A stretch of DNA of 64,000 bases from Nannobrachium achirus (GCA_963921795.1 OY997647.1:54174503-54238502), one strand, 5' to 3'; counted from the stretch's first letter, positions 49,519 to 62,334 are shown. The notes: generated by a model not told the origin, from the sequence alone. Translations and numbers: made by a program.

Positions 49519-49568
49519 AGTGGTTCTCAAAGTGAATTCCAGGTTGGAATCCACTTTGAGAACCACTG
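49519..49568. mobile_element. Minimal 50-bp hAT palindrome (two fused ends)
   Basis: CAGTGGTTCTCAAAGTGAAT followed after about a dozen bases by ATCCACTTTGAGAACCACTG: two hAT termini almost back to back with no interior. The flanks share only TTCA, so no clean 8-bp TSD. Confidence 0.65.
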
Positions 49569-49599
49569 TTCAGGCCCAGGGACTCTGACACTGTTGTTT

Positions 49600-50100
49600 T
49601 TGACAACAAATTTTGATTTAGTTTTGAATAAAATGTCATTTAATTTTAGTCATAATTTAGTGACCTGAAGAGTTTTAGTTTTAGTCTAATTTTAGTCGAC
49701 TAAATATCATACATTTTTAGGCGACTAAATCTACAGTTCATTTAGTCAACTAAAATGTATTTTGGCAGGCCTTGATGGCATCGTAATGAGTGATTTTACA
49801 CTTGGTTGTGTGCTGAAAATAGCAGATCTACAAGCTCACAACGCGTTGCGCGACACGTTGTGAGCTTGTAGATCTGCTATTTTCAGCACGCAACACTTGA
49901 GAACAACCAAACATAAAATGACTCTCTACTCCACTAGTCCCTCCCTAACGTTTTAGTCTAGTTTTGATTTTGTTGACGAAATTGTCAATATAATTAGTCT
50001 TAGTTTTAGTCATCACAGCTTAGTTTTTATTTAGGTTTTGTCAGTGAAAGAAATGCAATCGACAAATACTTTTCGTCATAGTTTTAGTCAACAACATCTA
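49600..50100. repeat. TTTAGTC-rich teleost repeat interrupted by a hairpin
   Basis: Both sides (49620-49780, 49915-50095) are made of TTTTAGTC/GACTAAA words, typical of an abundant fish repeat. The palindrome at 49795-49903 sits in the middle. Confidence 0.6.
49795..49903. repeat. Longest near-perfect palindromic hairpin module
   Basis: Over about 100 bp, arms run from ACACTTGGTTGTGTGCTG through AAAATAGCAGATCTACAAGC to their complements. The loop is a CGCGTTGCGCGACACG region. Confidence 0.9.
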
Positions 50101-50167
50101 CACTGCTCTGACAGTACAAATGGAACCAAATGAACACTAAGTCTCATGATGCAAGGTTAAATTAACA

Positions 50168-50340
<173 letters not shown>

Positions 50341-52183
50341 TGCCGATTGTTAACCAATTTGAGTTAAGCTCTCCTCCACTCTTTTCAAAGATTTCGCCTT
50401 GTGCAGGGAAACCCTTTCACTCATTCTTTCCACTGTAGCCCACTTGCTGATTACTAGCTTGCAATGCAATCAGCCACTGATCAAATTCACCTGTGCTGCC
50501 TGCCCATCCCCCATCCCCCATCTCCCTCACTGCACTCACTCAAAACTGTGTGAGTGAGAAGCTGCCCCTCCCCCCACAGTCAGTTGGTTTGTTTGTATGC
50601 AGTCTGTACAAGGCAAGGCTTTAAATACTGTGAATATGTGTGAAAGTAAATCCTACGTGTTACTTTATGCTTAGGGTAGTCTTACTAGTGACTATATACA
50701 AATGGAACCAAATGGAACTCATAATCTGTGTAATCTATGCACATGGCTTATTTTTTTGTTCTGGTTAGTTAAAGCAGTGGTTCTCAACCTCTGGGTCAGG
50801 GAATTATTTTGGGGAGGGGGTCCCCAGATGATTATCTAAATGACTGTGCACCATTGCTTTCTCTCTGAACAGTAAACATACAGCATAAGGTTTAAGTGTA
50901 AGGGTATCTTCAGATTTCTAAAGTACCCTTCCGTAATCAATGGGGGCAATTTACCCCTTTTTGTGCAGATATATGACCAATTTGTTGCATGTCTGAGTCA
51001 TCATGACATCACTGAGATGCCATAGACTCCTACCTACCCACTGTCTGACGTGACCTACCACTGCCGGATGCACCCACGCACACGCGCACACACGCACCTC
51101 ATCCCGGATTGTATAACAGATTTCTTAAGCCCGGTTCACAATGCAACATGCTAGCCCAGATGATCCTTTTGCCGTCCTATAACCTAAAAGCCTAACATGG
51201 GTTGTGACAGCACTGAGAGTAGAGACGTGCTACAGCCAATCAGAGAACAGGACAGGTGGCTTGTTTGATTTAATTCACACATTATTTTCTTTTATATAAT
51301 TAAAAGACTGTTTGTCTGTCTGGATCAATCCAGTGATATAACTTTAATAATTCTCGTGGGCGAATCCAGGTGTGACAGAACACTCTCAATGGAGCTATTG
51401 TAGTCCAGCCTGAGGATGCAGTAGCCTAGACTCCGAACCTCTTCAGGCGATAAAAGCAATATAGTTGCAAATTCTTTATCCTCACGTGCGTTGTGTCCCA
51501 CTTGAGCTCCTCTTTATTGTGTACTTCAAGGAACTTGTGTACTTCAAGGAACTTTAAATCCCTGCTCCCTCAAGCAAGGAGATGAGGATTAGATTTGAGT
51601 CTGGAGGAATCAAGCAGGTTAGACTGATTGTAGTCCGAGCATTTCAGGCAAAAAAGTGCGCGATTCCATCAAAATACTGCACAAACTGGCCGGACTATAG
51701 TAACATTGTGTCACATATGAGGAAATGGCATATTCGGGACAACCTTGGTAGTAGGCTAATAAGGCTATGCTTTATTCAAGCCAAACGAGACACTCTATTT
51801 GGTGCTTTATGATCCCACAGGGAATGCTACAATTTGTCAATCAGTGTCATCACCGATAAACAAACTTTTACTGCACTGTTTTTACAGTACAGTAAAAGTA
51901 CAGACAGTACAGTACAGACAGTACAGTTCAGTGATAAAAGGTCAAGGTCACAAGCTTATTTAGAATAATTTGACCTTAGAATTGTAGTAAGCTACTTTGG
52001 TGTCATATACTGTATCTGAAGGCTAGTGAAGTCACTGATCTACAAGATGTACACACAATTCGTAACACAAGAATTTTGCCTATACTGTGTAATACTGTGT
52101 AGAGGAATAATTCTAGAATCAGTATCGGGATTTAAAGGGATATTCCATTTAAAAAAACTCTGCCTTGCATGGGTCTGCCTCCC
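50341..52183. other. No recognisable gene
   Basis: A hAT-like scrap (CAGTGGTTCTCAACCTCTGGG) at 50774 and a short (CAGTA) repeat at 51885-51930. The frame at 51582-51812 has no recognised domain. Confidence 0.35.
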
Positions 52184-52503
52184 CAGGCTCAGGGCCTCTC
52201 CCCACACACACCCATTGTAACTTCAAACTCCATTATATTTTTTTCTGGTGACTCATACTACCCTCCTAATACATGAGCAGGCCATGTTTTTTTTCGATAC
52301 AATTTTTCATTTATTTGTAATAATTTTAATTTTTCAAATTTTCCCAAAGAATTATTAAAAATAAATGAAAAGGGTTATTGAGAAAACACGGCCTGCTCAC
52401 GTATTAGGAGGGTAGTATGAGTCACCAGAAAAAAATAGTGTGTGTTTTTAATGAAGTTTGAAGTTACAATGGGTGTGTATGTGGAGAGGCCCTGAGCCTG
52501 GGG
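52184..52503. mobile_element. Foldback element with about 130-bp arms
   Basis: The left arm from CCCAGGCTCAGGGCCTCTCC through TACCCTCCTAATACATGAGC is mirrored by GCTCACGTATTAGGAGGGTA through GGAGAGGCCCTGAGCCTGGG, around an AT-rich spacer. No transposase, and no clear TSD noted. Confidence 0.8.
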
Positions 52504-53589
52504 GGAAAGATAACATTTACATCAAATATATAAATATTAAAAACTGTTCAGGGTGTTCATAAAAGCCTGATTAGATGATAAAGTGACCAAAATGATCTGT
52601 AGGCTTGAACTTAATTAGCATTTTTACCCAAGGGTAAAAATGGTGCCTGGGTGCCTGCCTACTCCTGTATGTCGGAGTTAACTTAAACTCATATGTACTG
52701 TACATGATGTCATGGTCATGATGTGGTCATGTGATACTGTATATAGGAGCTACGCTGATCAGCATACATGACTGTGCAGAGCTGCTACCAGTGGTGCTTT
52801 GGGGTTTTCTTTTCAGGGCGGACGGTCATTTATTGACGTCACATGCACGAGCGCCTTTAGATGTGTGCGTGCTAACTAAAAGTTTGCTTTGAACAAATCT
52901 CATCTATCACAGTAATGGAGCCAGGTAGCCTGAGACACGCACAATGCACATACAGTCACCGCTGGAAACCTACAGTAGGTGTTAAAGTAGCCTATCCATA
53001 TGAATAGGGGGGTATGTGCAAGCCCACCACTCACTGCCTGCCTGGTAAACCTGTTATGCGAATAGCCATTTGATTACCATGGTCATCACTTGTATAGCTA
53101 CACATTTTTAAAGTGACAGTTTAAGTACTTTCTAATACCTCTAGAGTGACAGTTTAAATTAAACATTGGCCAAATTGACAAATATTATGCAGAAATTGTG
53201 AAAATAGCCAATCTACATCCTCGTGAGCATGTAGATCTGCTATTATTATTAATTTAGGGGGTTGTGTCCTGAAAAGGTTGAGAACCCACTGCATTAATCC
53301 ATTTAGGCCTGGGGCCGATTCTAAAAATGCCTTTTAAATCCGGCCAAGATTTTCATTAAGAAAACAAATGCAATTCATTAATAAAAAATAGAAACATGTA
53401 AGAACCACAAAATGTACAGTCAATTGGATGAGTGGTTTGTAAAATATGCATAGCCTCCTTGGAGTGAGCTAAAATGTTGGCAAACTTGGAAAATGGACAT
53501 ATAAACGTGATTTTTTGGGACGTTTTGATTAATTATTACACAAAATAACAATACAACAATTGCAATATCTGGTTAAATTTGTATAATTA
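52504..53589. other. Hairpin module and unannotated DNA
   Basis: A weak hairpin (AAAATAGCCAATCTAC / GTAGATCTGCTATTATT) lies at 53200-53250, followed by a hAT-end-like CCTGAAAAGGTTGAGAACCCACTG. No gene. Confidence 0.45.
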
Positions 53590-53599
53590 AGAAACATTG

Positions 53600-54366
53600 T
53601 CTGTATGTTGCAGGCCCATGGTGTGGCAAACCACCAACATGGTAGACCCCTGAACAGTGTTTATGCCAAGTTTAGTGTGGATTGGAGCAACGGTGTGCCT
53701 GTGGCAGCCAGGGGCCCCTGGGAGCCACATTGGGCCCCTTGTGTTGCTATTATAATGGCCGACCCCTGAACGGTGTTTGTTCAATCAAGTTTAGTGTGGA
53801 TCGGAGCAATGGTATGCCTGTGGCAGCCAGGGGCCCCTGGGGGCCACATTGGGCCCCTTGTGTTGCTATTATAATGGCCGACCCCTGAACGGTGTTTGTG
53901 CAATCAAGTTTAGTGCGGATCGGAGCAACGGTGTGCCTGTGTCAGCCAGGGGCACCCGGGGGCCACATTGGGCCCCTTGTGTTGCTATTATAATGGTAGA
54001 CCCCTGAACGGTGTTTGTGCCAAGTTTAGTGTGGATCGGAGCAACGGTATGCCTGTGGCAGCCAGGGGCCCCTGGGGGCCACGTGGGGCCTGTGGTGTTG
54101 CTATTATAATGGCAGACCCCCAGAACGGTGTTTGTACAATCAAGTTTAGTGTGGATCAGAGCAACGGTGTGCCTGTGGCAGCCAGGGGCCCCTGGGGGCC
54201 ACATGGGGCCCTTGGTGTTGCTATTATAATGGCAGACCCCTGAACGGTGTGTGTGCCAAGTTTAGTGTGGATCGGAGCAACGGTGTGCTTATGGCAGCCA
54301 GGGGCCCCTGGGGGCCACATGGGGCCTGTGGTGTTGCTATTATAATGGCAGACCCCTGAAGAGTGT
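53600..54366. repeat. Minisatellite, about 118-bp unit, about 6.5 copies
   Basis: GACCCCTGAACGGTGTTTGT recurs at about 53644, 53761, 53880, 53999, 54115, 54235 and 54352. Each unit contains GCAGCCAGGGGCCCCTGGGG. Open frames on both strands follow the repeat and are not credible genes. Confidence 0.92.
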
Positions 54367-54379
54367 TTATGACTAACGT

Positions 54380-54754
54380 TATTCACCCAAAATGCTATGT
54401 CATTGAAATGTTCATAAAAACATGTATGTGCATTAACAGGACTCTGACACCCAGCCAATCAGGTGCTTCAAAACATACACTGTGTGTGAATATTCATGAG
54501 CTTGTGTATGAACATGCAGTAGCATTACACAACCTATGGGGGCACTGTTCAGACACAAAAAAGTCGGGTGTATGTGTATTAACAGGACATCAAAAAAAAA
54601 AGGTGGATTTGGGCTCTCTAGACCAATAGAAACACTTCTGCTATTTCAGAATTGTCCATGAATTAGCAGGACACCAGTCCTGTCCTGCTAATCCAAAATG
54701 TCCTGTTAGTGTGGTGTGTATTCAGGCCAATTGTCCCGTTAAACCACATTTACC

Positions 54755-54755
<1 letters not shown>
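54380..54755. repeat. Dispersed repeat with ATTAACAGGAC words
   Basis: Multiple ATTAACAGGAC/AATTAGCAGGAC words and a small palindrome (GGACACCAGTCCTGTCCTGC). The end CGTTAAACCACATTTACCA mirrors TGGTAGATGTGGTTTAGC at 46643. Confidence 0.55.

Positions 54756-54788
<33 letters not shown>
54756..54788. repeat. (CA)n microsatellite
   Basis: Pure CA run. Confidence 0.9.
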
Positions 54789-54790
<2 letters not shown>

Positions 54791-54859
54791 GAAGTGTTTG
54801 GTGGACAAATAAAGCAGGAGCAGGATTGTGTGTGTATGAGTTTCACAAGTACATTAGAG

Positions 54860-55016
<157 letters not shown>

Positions 55017-55262
55017 ATGCACGCCATGCATTTGTGTGTTTGTGTATCAAAATACGATGGTCTCTGAGCGACAACTTGTGTCTGTGTGTAAGTGCATGTA
55101 TCTGTGTGCACATGTGTGTTCATGTTTTCATATGAGTGTGCCTGCATGCGTGTGTGTCACTGTCGGTGTGTAGATGGTCTGTTCTGCTCACCATACATCA
55201 GAAGTAAACATTGCTGGATACATCCGATTTAGCCTCAGGCCTATATCTCCTAGCACATGTCC

Positions 55263-55303
55263 TGCGCGCACACGCGCACGCGCACACGCATACACGCGCG
55301 CTG

Positions 55304-55394
<91 letters not shown>
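55263..55394. repeat. (CG/CA)n then (CA)n microsatellite
   Basis: GCGCACACGCG start (Z-DNA-prone alternating purine-pyrimidine) followed by about 85 bp CA. Confidence 0.95.
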
Positions 55395-55396
<2 letters not shown>

Positions 55397-55489
55397 CCCG
55401 TCACAAAGCTTCCTGTCACTGCCATTGAAAGTCATTTTTTCATTACTCACTTTCTCACGATAAATCCTAAATTTCTGTCTCTGTCCCGC

Positions 55490-55491
<2 letters not shown>

Positions 55492-55577
<86 letters not shown>
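55492..55577. repeat. (TC)n microsatellite
   Basis: About 43 TC units with one TT interruption. Confidence 0.95.
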
Positions 55578-55579
<2 letters not shown>

Positions 55580-55731
55580 GTGGCTTATCTCCCACTCCTC
55601 CTCTATCTCCCTCTATGGCTCCTCATGCGTGCACACATGCATTATCTATTAGGCGCGGCTTGTCGGGCCTCTCGTCCTGTGTAATGGGAGACAGGTGGGG
55701 CGGATCGCGTAGCATCAGATTAATTTGCCGT

Positions 55732-55822
55732 GGCTAACCATTCATACACCACCACATCCATGGCCGGGTGGGGAGGAGGCTAACCATTCATACACCACCA
55801 CATCCATGGCCGGGTGGAGAGG
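55732..55822. repeat. 45-bp tandem duplication
   Basis: GCTAACCATTCATACACCAC...GGCCGGGTGG occurs twice back to back, just before a poly-G tract. Confidence 0.9.
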
Positions 55823-55828
55823 AGGGAG

Positions 55829-55831
<3 letters not shown>

Positions 55832-55861
<30 letters not shown>
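55832..55861. repeat. Poly-G tract, about 30 nt
   Basis: Uninterrupted G; exact length is likely assembly-sensitive. Confidence 0.85.
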
Positions 55862-55863
<2 letters not shown>

Positions 55864-56214
55864 TGTCTGGGTCGGTCGCCACGGTTGGGATCAGATTCCT
55901 GCTGTCGATCCCAAGGCCCCCTCACACACCCCACAACACAGGGCCAGGGAGGCCAATTGGAAATAATAACTACCGGTATATATAATAATAATATGATGAT
56001 GATGATATAAATGCATAATAATAATAGTAATAATAATACTAATTAAAGCTGCAAGCAGCAATGGACGGGCCCTCGGAGCTCTTCCCACGTCACAAGGCCA
56101 GCAGCCAATCAGAAACCAAACAGGAAGTCAGCCATTTCGACTAATTAGTGGCGTTTTGGCGCATTTTTGGCCGCTATCACGGGTCGCACTTTAACGATAG
56201 TTTAACGTTTTTCT

Positions 56215-56565
56215 CAAAAAAAAATTTGAGAAAAAAAATTTGAGAAAAAAAAATTTGAGAAAAAAAAATGTTGAGAAAAAATTTTTTTGAGAAAAAAATG
56301 TTTTGAGAAAAAAAAATTGAGAAAAAAAAATTTGAGAAAAAAAAAATTTGAGAAAAAAAATTTGAGAAAAAAAAAATTTGAGAAAAAAAAATTTTGAGGA
56401 AAAAAAAAATTAAGAAAAAAAAAATTTGAGAAAAAAAAAATTTGAGAAAAAAAAATTTGAGAAAAAAAAATTTGAGAAAAAAAAATTTGAGAAAAAAAAC
56501 ATTTGAGAAAAAAAAAATTTTGAGAAAAAAAATTTAGAAAAAAAATGTTGAGAAAAAAAAAATGT
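56215..56565. repeat. (GAGAAAAAAAATTT)n minisatellite, about 22 units
   Basis: Units of 13-16 bp with variable A-tract length. Phased A-tracts every turn or so predict strongly curved DNA. The Phe-rich minus-strand frame is an artefact. Confidence 0.92.
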
Positions 56566-57551
56566 TATGACACCAGCCGCGAGTCTGTACGACAAACGGT
56601 TCATGAGTTATAGAGGCACTTCCTGTTTGGTGAAGGGCACTTCCTGTTTGGCGGAGGAAGCGTCAATTAAGGTTAAGGACTCTTAATCAAGTCATATGAT
56701 ACCAGCCACACAGGCCCGGGGGAACAGGCTCTGACGCTCTGGGCAGTGTACCTATGATGCGCCCCCCCCCTCCCCCCCCCATGTCCGTCCACCCCCCGGC
56801 CCCCCCCCCCCCCCCCCGTCTGTACATACCCCAAATGGGCTTCTGAAAGGTTAAATAACAACACAGAGAGACTATACTGTTTGAAAATGAAATAACACAT
56901 TTACTTCAAAATGAAATAACCATCACTTTATACTTCACAGCTACAGTAAGTGTCTAAATGGGGAGGATAAAGAAAGTCCGATAATTATAGACTACTCACT
57001 GCTATGGTCGAGTGGTCACGATGTCCATGCATCTCTATGCAACTTTGGGAAGGTTGTAAAGGCTTTGGTGGTGATCTCGTACAGTTTCCATAACATCTCC
57101 TCATAAAGAACGTCAATCGAGTGTATAAAGTTTGTTTTATATGGGTTGTTAGTTGTCCTGCGTGTCTTCCATGATTCCCGTGGGTGCACGTTGCAAGATG
57201 ACGCTGAAATGGACTGCTGTCTTCTCTCTCCCCCCAGCGCCCCGTTCGCAAATTAATGTAGGCTAAACAGTTCTGATAATACAACTTATTTTGACTGTCC
57301 ATTCATGTATAACTTAAACTGCGCGGGGTATTCCAAACCAATGCAGCTCACAGACTTTAGCGACATCATAACAAACCGACAACTAGGGCCAACCCAGCAA
57401 CAACTATCATTTCCTGTCTTACCTTCACAATAAAGTGTCTGCCGCGTATCTCCCAATGCAGCTTATTTCACATAGGTTATTATTAACAGGAAAAAGTGTA
57501 GCTTAACCCGTGTGTTTTTGTGCAACCAAACTAACGTGCATGTGAGAGTGA

Positions 57552-57554
<3 letters not shown>

Positions 57555-57635
<81 letters not shown>

Positions 57636-57656
57636 TGAGAAAGAGAGAGAGAGAGG
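57555..57656. repeat. (GA)n microsatellite
   Basis: About 45 GA units with one ACATT interruption. Confidence 0.95.
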
Positions 57657-58801
57657 GATTTGCGGTGATATTAATGAACTGCCGTGTCATTTTCAATCGG
57701 TCCTTATGACACACTGCCGACACATGGGTTGATGGGTAATTAGTAGAAATGTATTTTACTGTGAGGCGCTCAGCACACCGCACGGGGGCGCCTTCGGCGC
57801 CCCCGGTGGCTTGGCGCCTCTGGGCACTTGCCCACACTGCCCACCGTAATCGCCGCTTCTGCAGCCACAACTCTGTACGATAAACGGTTGATGAGTAACA
57901 GCCAAAAAAAGGAACAATGAAGTATGGACCAATCAGAAGAGGGGGCACTTCCTGTTTGGTGAAGGAAGTTTGACGCTACGCCACGGGCACGCCGTTTTAC
58001 GAAAACTCACGATTCGCACAACTTTTCATCGTTAAGGTGTCTTGAGTATGCCGAGCGAACTTGAAGTTGATCCGATTAACCCCCTAGGAGGAGTTCGTTA
58101 AAGTGCGACACATGAAAACGTCCAAAAATACACCAAAACGCCACTAATTAGTCAAAATGGCTGACTTCCTGTTTGGTTTCGGACGTGGCGCCGAGAGACT
58201 TTTTTGTGAGTCCGGACACAATACAGATGTGTACCGATTTTTGTACTTGTGGGTGAAACCGTCTAGTGGGGCTGTTGCGTTGAAATTTTGTAGGGGGCGC
58301 TGTTGAGCAATTAGGCCCCGCCCACTTTTTTTTTTTTTTAAATACGTAATTTTTCGCCACTTGTGATGTGCTTGCAAAGTTGCGCAACTTTTGGAGTACG
58401 TTTTGCGCCTCAAAAACGCGATTCTTTAGGGGGAAGAATAATAATAATAATAATCTTTGCAATTACAATAGGGTCCTCACACTGTGTGTGCTCGGGCCCT
58501 AATGATGATTATTTATTAACAGGGAAAGCTTTCGGTGAGTCTTTTTGCGTTGGCTATTGAAAAGTAGCAGCTATACAGTATACAGGGCCTATTCGTGCCG
58601 CGCTGCGAGATTGTACATCTGCTATTTTTGAACATTTTAGAAAAATCTTGAAAGTGTGAGATCTGCTCATATGGAAGGCATTTGCAGAATCGGCCTCAGG
58701 TCTTATTGGGCTAAAATAAAGTCATAACATAAGTGTGCCATTTTAAACACTTTAAACATGGCATCCAAAAATAGCAAGAGAGAATTGGGGCGTCCTTGAC
58801 A

Positions 58802-59069
58802 TGAAAACGTTTGGCAACTCCTACCCCGCCTTATTTTGTACTTTACTTGAATATTTCCAATTTCCAATACTTTTACTTTTACTCCACTACACCTTGGATC
58901 CACATATTGTACTTTTAGTCCACTACAATTATTTGAAAACTTTAGTAACTAGTTACTTTGCAGACATAAATTATAATACCAGTAAGACTCCCTAATCGGG
59001 AGATAAGCAACCACCAATACTTTTACTTTTACTTTTAAGTACAAAATGTGAGTACTTTTTCCACCTCTG
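58802..59069 (-). mobile_element. Teleost GTGGAAAAAGTACTC-type DNA element fragment
   Basis: Minus strand reads GCAGAGGTGGAAAAAGTACT then repeated AAGTAAAAGTA phrases, as at 63752-64000. It is interrupted at 58979-59006 by the CCAGTAAGACTCCC block. Confidence 0.65.
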
Positions 59070-60204
59070 CCCCCATCTCTTTCTGAGCTTTGTGACCTCT
59101 GACCTGTACACTCGCCTAGAACTCACACATGCTGTACGGTGTACGCTATAGATGCCCTTTCTGCTCACATTGCATACCCAACTTTTCGGTGTCTGCTGCA
59201 ATCTTTTGTGTGGGTGTGAATATGGCATGCTGACACGTTACCACAGGCAATGGAGATATAAGCGCAGCACACAGGACACACTGAGAAGTGAAGAAACCGG
59301 TCTGACATCCACTGGGGCAAAGAACACCGAGCGAACAGAGCACTGCAGGAAATGGATCTAATGCCTTGCTTGTTTCACACTGCTGTCTGTGTGTGTGTGC
59401 GTGCGTGCGTGCGTGTGTGTGCGTGCGTGCGTGCGTGTGTCATGTATGGATGGATGAATGTGTGTGTGTGTGTTTGTCTTTTTGGTAAGAGATGAGCCAG
59501 TTTATTTCCCCTTGATAAAGTGAACATAAAACGCCCAGCCACTGAACTTCACAACTTGATGCATTATTCTCACAGAATCAGAAATTGGCGACGAGACGTA
59601 AGTGTCTTAAGCCCGATTTTGGTGTGAAAAATCGCAGGGGTCTGAATTGCGCTTAAGCCAGCCTGGTGAGACTTGTCTTGTGATGATCCAGCAAGGAATT
59701 GATGAAGTCCTTCATCTCTTTCTTTAATCAACTCGTTTTGGAAGAAGCGCAGCAGATGAAGGGAGATGCCAAGATAATGAACTGAGCTTATTTGCTTACT
59801 TGCTCTATTCTGTTTGAAGTCATTTAACTATGTCTCTTCGTTATTTTCTGTGATGAAATATTTAATTCCACCAAGAGTGTAAAAGAGATAAATTAGAAAT
59901 GTGACTTACAAGTTACAGAACAAGTGTTTTTCCTTTTAATTTGTTTCTATTCCTCGTGATTGGTGAAAAACCTTCTTGTACGGGGAATGGGGAATATTTT
60001 TCAATGCATATTTTACGACGCACAAGGGTTCATCTCGATCAGAGCCACATTGACCCAGTTCAAACATTTAGTGTTGTTTGTGTGGAGTTATTTATTTGGC
60101 TTACTGCCAGCATACATAAGATATCTAATGGTGTCCGGGCATTAATGTTTTTTTTTCCCCAAGTTCTCCATTCTACTTGCCCAATCTAAATTTTGACTTG
60201 CCCT
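59070..60204. other. Microsatellite at 59390-59470, otherwise no gene
   Basis: (GTGC)n/(TG)n at 59390-59440 and 59460-59472. Short frames without domains. Confidence 0.35.
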
Positions 60205-60500
60205 GCCATGGGGGTACCGTTGTGGCTATTATGGAATCCGTAGGAGACGGTGGGGGAAGGAGCGCTTCTTTTCGGGTCATCGCCGTTGGCAGGTTTAGAT
60301 ACTCACCAGCATCAGGGTTACTGAGGTTAGGGTTTGGGTTAGGTTTAGGCATAGAGGTTAACATTCACCAGGGTCGGCAGGTTATAGCTACTCACCAGCG
60401 TCCGCAGGTTAGCATTTCACCAGGTTAACATTCACCCGCGCAGTCCAAGTGAACACAGCCGAGCGCTCCCGACCTCCGCTCCAGCCAATCACAAGCCGTG
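60205..60500. repeat. Dispersed repeat related to 9497-9794 and 16120-16200
   Basis: Carries GGTTTGGGTTAGGTTTAGGC, repeated CTCACCAGC...GCAGGTTA phrases and the reverse of GGCTTGTGATTGGCTG (CAGCCAATCACAAGCC, about 60480-60497). Confidence 0.6.
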
Positions 60501-62189
60501 CCTTCTAATTAATTCAACCCCGTCTCCTAACGCATTCCATTATCGCGTACCGATGTCAGACCAATGTACAGACATACAGTGGTGCAGTGCATATAAATGC
60601 TCTCACAATATACTTCTGAAATCCATTGCATGTTCATAGGGTGTAAAACATAACAGAACGCGAGTTTCTTCAAAAAAGGTAAAAACCGTGTCCGGTTCTC
60701 CATGCATTCATGCTGGTGAATGTCTCTCTAAGACTTAAGTCTGCGTTGCTTGCACTCTTTTTTTTTAATGAAGATTTTCACAATGGGAGGCTACAGCCAC
60801 AGAGGCCATGGCTATTTGGGGGTCCTTAGCAGGAAAAAAATGCATGTAGGCCTAACCCTTCCATGCTCTCCAAACCGATGGTTCTCAAAGTGGGGTTCGG
60901 AGCCCCACGGTCCTTGAGGAGTTTCCAGGTTGTCCCCGGAAGAATATTTTAATATAGCATCGAATGAATGTAACCCTACTGCATATACATCGGCTCAGCC
61001 AAAAGAATTACAACAATATTGAACAAATTGTGTAAGAAACACAAACCTTGTATTGGTGGCTCCCTGGCACAACAAATACAGCACACATTCATTTGAGGTT
61101 TCCTTGACAGGACAAAGTTTGAGAAGCACTACAGTATAGCTTCAAACCCACAAGCCCCACTCCCACCTCCCGTCCCCCTGGTCTGCTCATGCATCACAAT
61201 GAGCAACAGCAAGGTGTCCCTATCCTAACCGGAGGGAGCGAGGGCCATTTGTAATTTCTTAGCTGCCGCTAATTACAGCGGTAACAAGGCCCAGGAGAAG
61301 TGGCGTCTGCTGGTTTAGAGACGGCTGCCGGCCTGACAGCAGGGTTAATTAACAGACTTCCACCAAGATTAAGATGGGATGAAAACTAAATAGATCAACG
61401 TGTGCGCGTGAGCTCGCACGCACACAGGCAAGCATGGACTTGAGCGCAGGGCAAGCGTATATGCGCGTGCTCACGCGTGCGTGCGTGCGTGCAAGAGACA
61501 TCCACGCACGCCCACCAATCCATCCGTTAAGAGCCGAGATTAAGATAGCCATGCCATCCCATCTATTTCAGCCGAAAATTAGCCTTCCGCACAATTGGAC
61601 AGGCCCAGCAGACACGGAGCCAGCCATCTCTCAGGAGGTAATACGTTCATACACCTGGGTGACTTATTGATACTGACACGTGCTGGGGAATCATTTCCGT
61701 GATCCTCTGAATATGGCTCGTGAGGAATAGGCAGTGCAGGTAAATGGCATCAAGGCGAGGTGACAGCCACTGGGTGCAAACTTGTTAATGCCTCCGCGTC
61801 AACTCCCATCTGAGAGCACACCGCTGTTTCTGCCGCTGTAACCTTGTATCTCTGTATCTCAGCTTTTTATTGTTTTCACATAAAAGTATATGACTGTCGT
61901 ACAACAGTGGCCGGCAAGAGTAGTGAAAATATCCGTTCTAAGCTCATGAGTCGCAATGCGACACATTGATTTTGCCTATATGATATGTCATCAGGTTGAA
62001 CATACTGTAGTTAGCCTGTCTGTGGGTTTTAAATACTTTTATATAAAAAAGCATATTGTCATTGGATCCATTGGAACACGACACTGACATACTGATGTAA
62101 TACAATTATCCTATCCATCTTTACCTTGTGTCATACACTGTATGTACGTGGGACAGAAGGAATTGTAGAAGCCTCCCCACCACACATCA
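60501..62189. other. Unannotated; possible conserved non-coding segment
   Basis: hAT scraps at 60880-61135 (GGTTCTCAAAGTGGGGTTCG...GTTTGAGAAGCACTACAG). 61215-61640 is non-repetitive, with TGCCGCTAATTACAGCGG and similar words, and could be regulatory. A degenerate hairpin-module half lies near 61925. Confidence 0.25.
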
Positions 62190-62237
62190 CACGCATACAC
62201 GTGCACGCACGCGCACGCACGCACGCACACGCACACA

Positions 62238-62272
<35 letters not shown>
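62190..62272. repeat. (CACG)n(CA)n microsatellite
   Basis: Compound tract. Confidence 0.9.
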
Positions 62273-62275
<3 letters not shown>

Positions 62276-62329
62276 CTTGTAGAAGTAAATGTGGCACATT
62301 GTTCATTGGATTGCAGTGACATTCTCTTC

Positions 62330-62334
<5 letters not shown>

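Larger units (their letters stand above)
56045..58502. mobile_element. Teleost inverted-repeat element with nested repeats
   Basis: Begins AAAGCTGCAAGCAGCAATGG...CGGGCCCTCGG and ends GTGTGCTCGGGCCCTAAT after (AATAAT)n and GCAATTACAATAGGGTCC, the layout of an abundant teleost repeat. An inner inverted repeat of about 85 bp (GACTAATTAGTGGCGTTTTG at 56138 against 58125-58160) supports a single unit. Inside are the A-rich array, poly-C tracts (56761-56816) and a GA microsatellite. No transposase found. Confidence 0.6.

Noticed and set aside
53682-54458. Open frames of about 70-110 aa on both strands of the minisatellite
   Set aside because: Frames exist on both strands and follow the tandem unit; period changes are not multiples of three.
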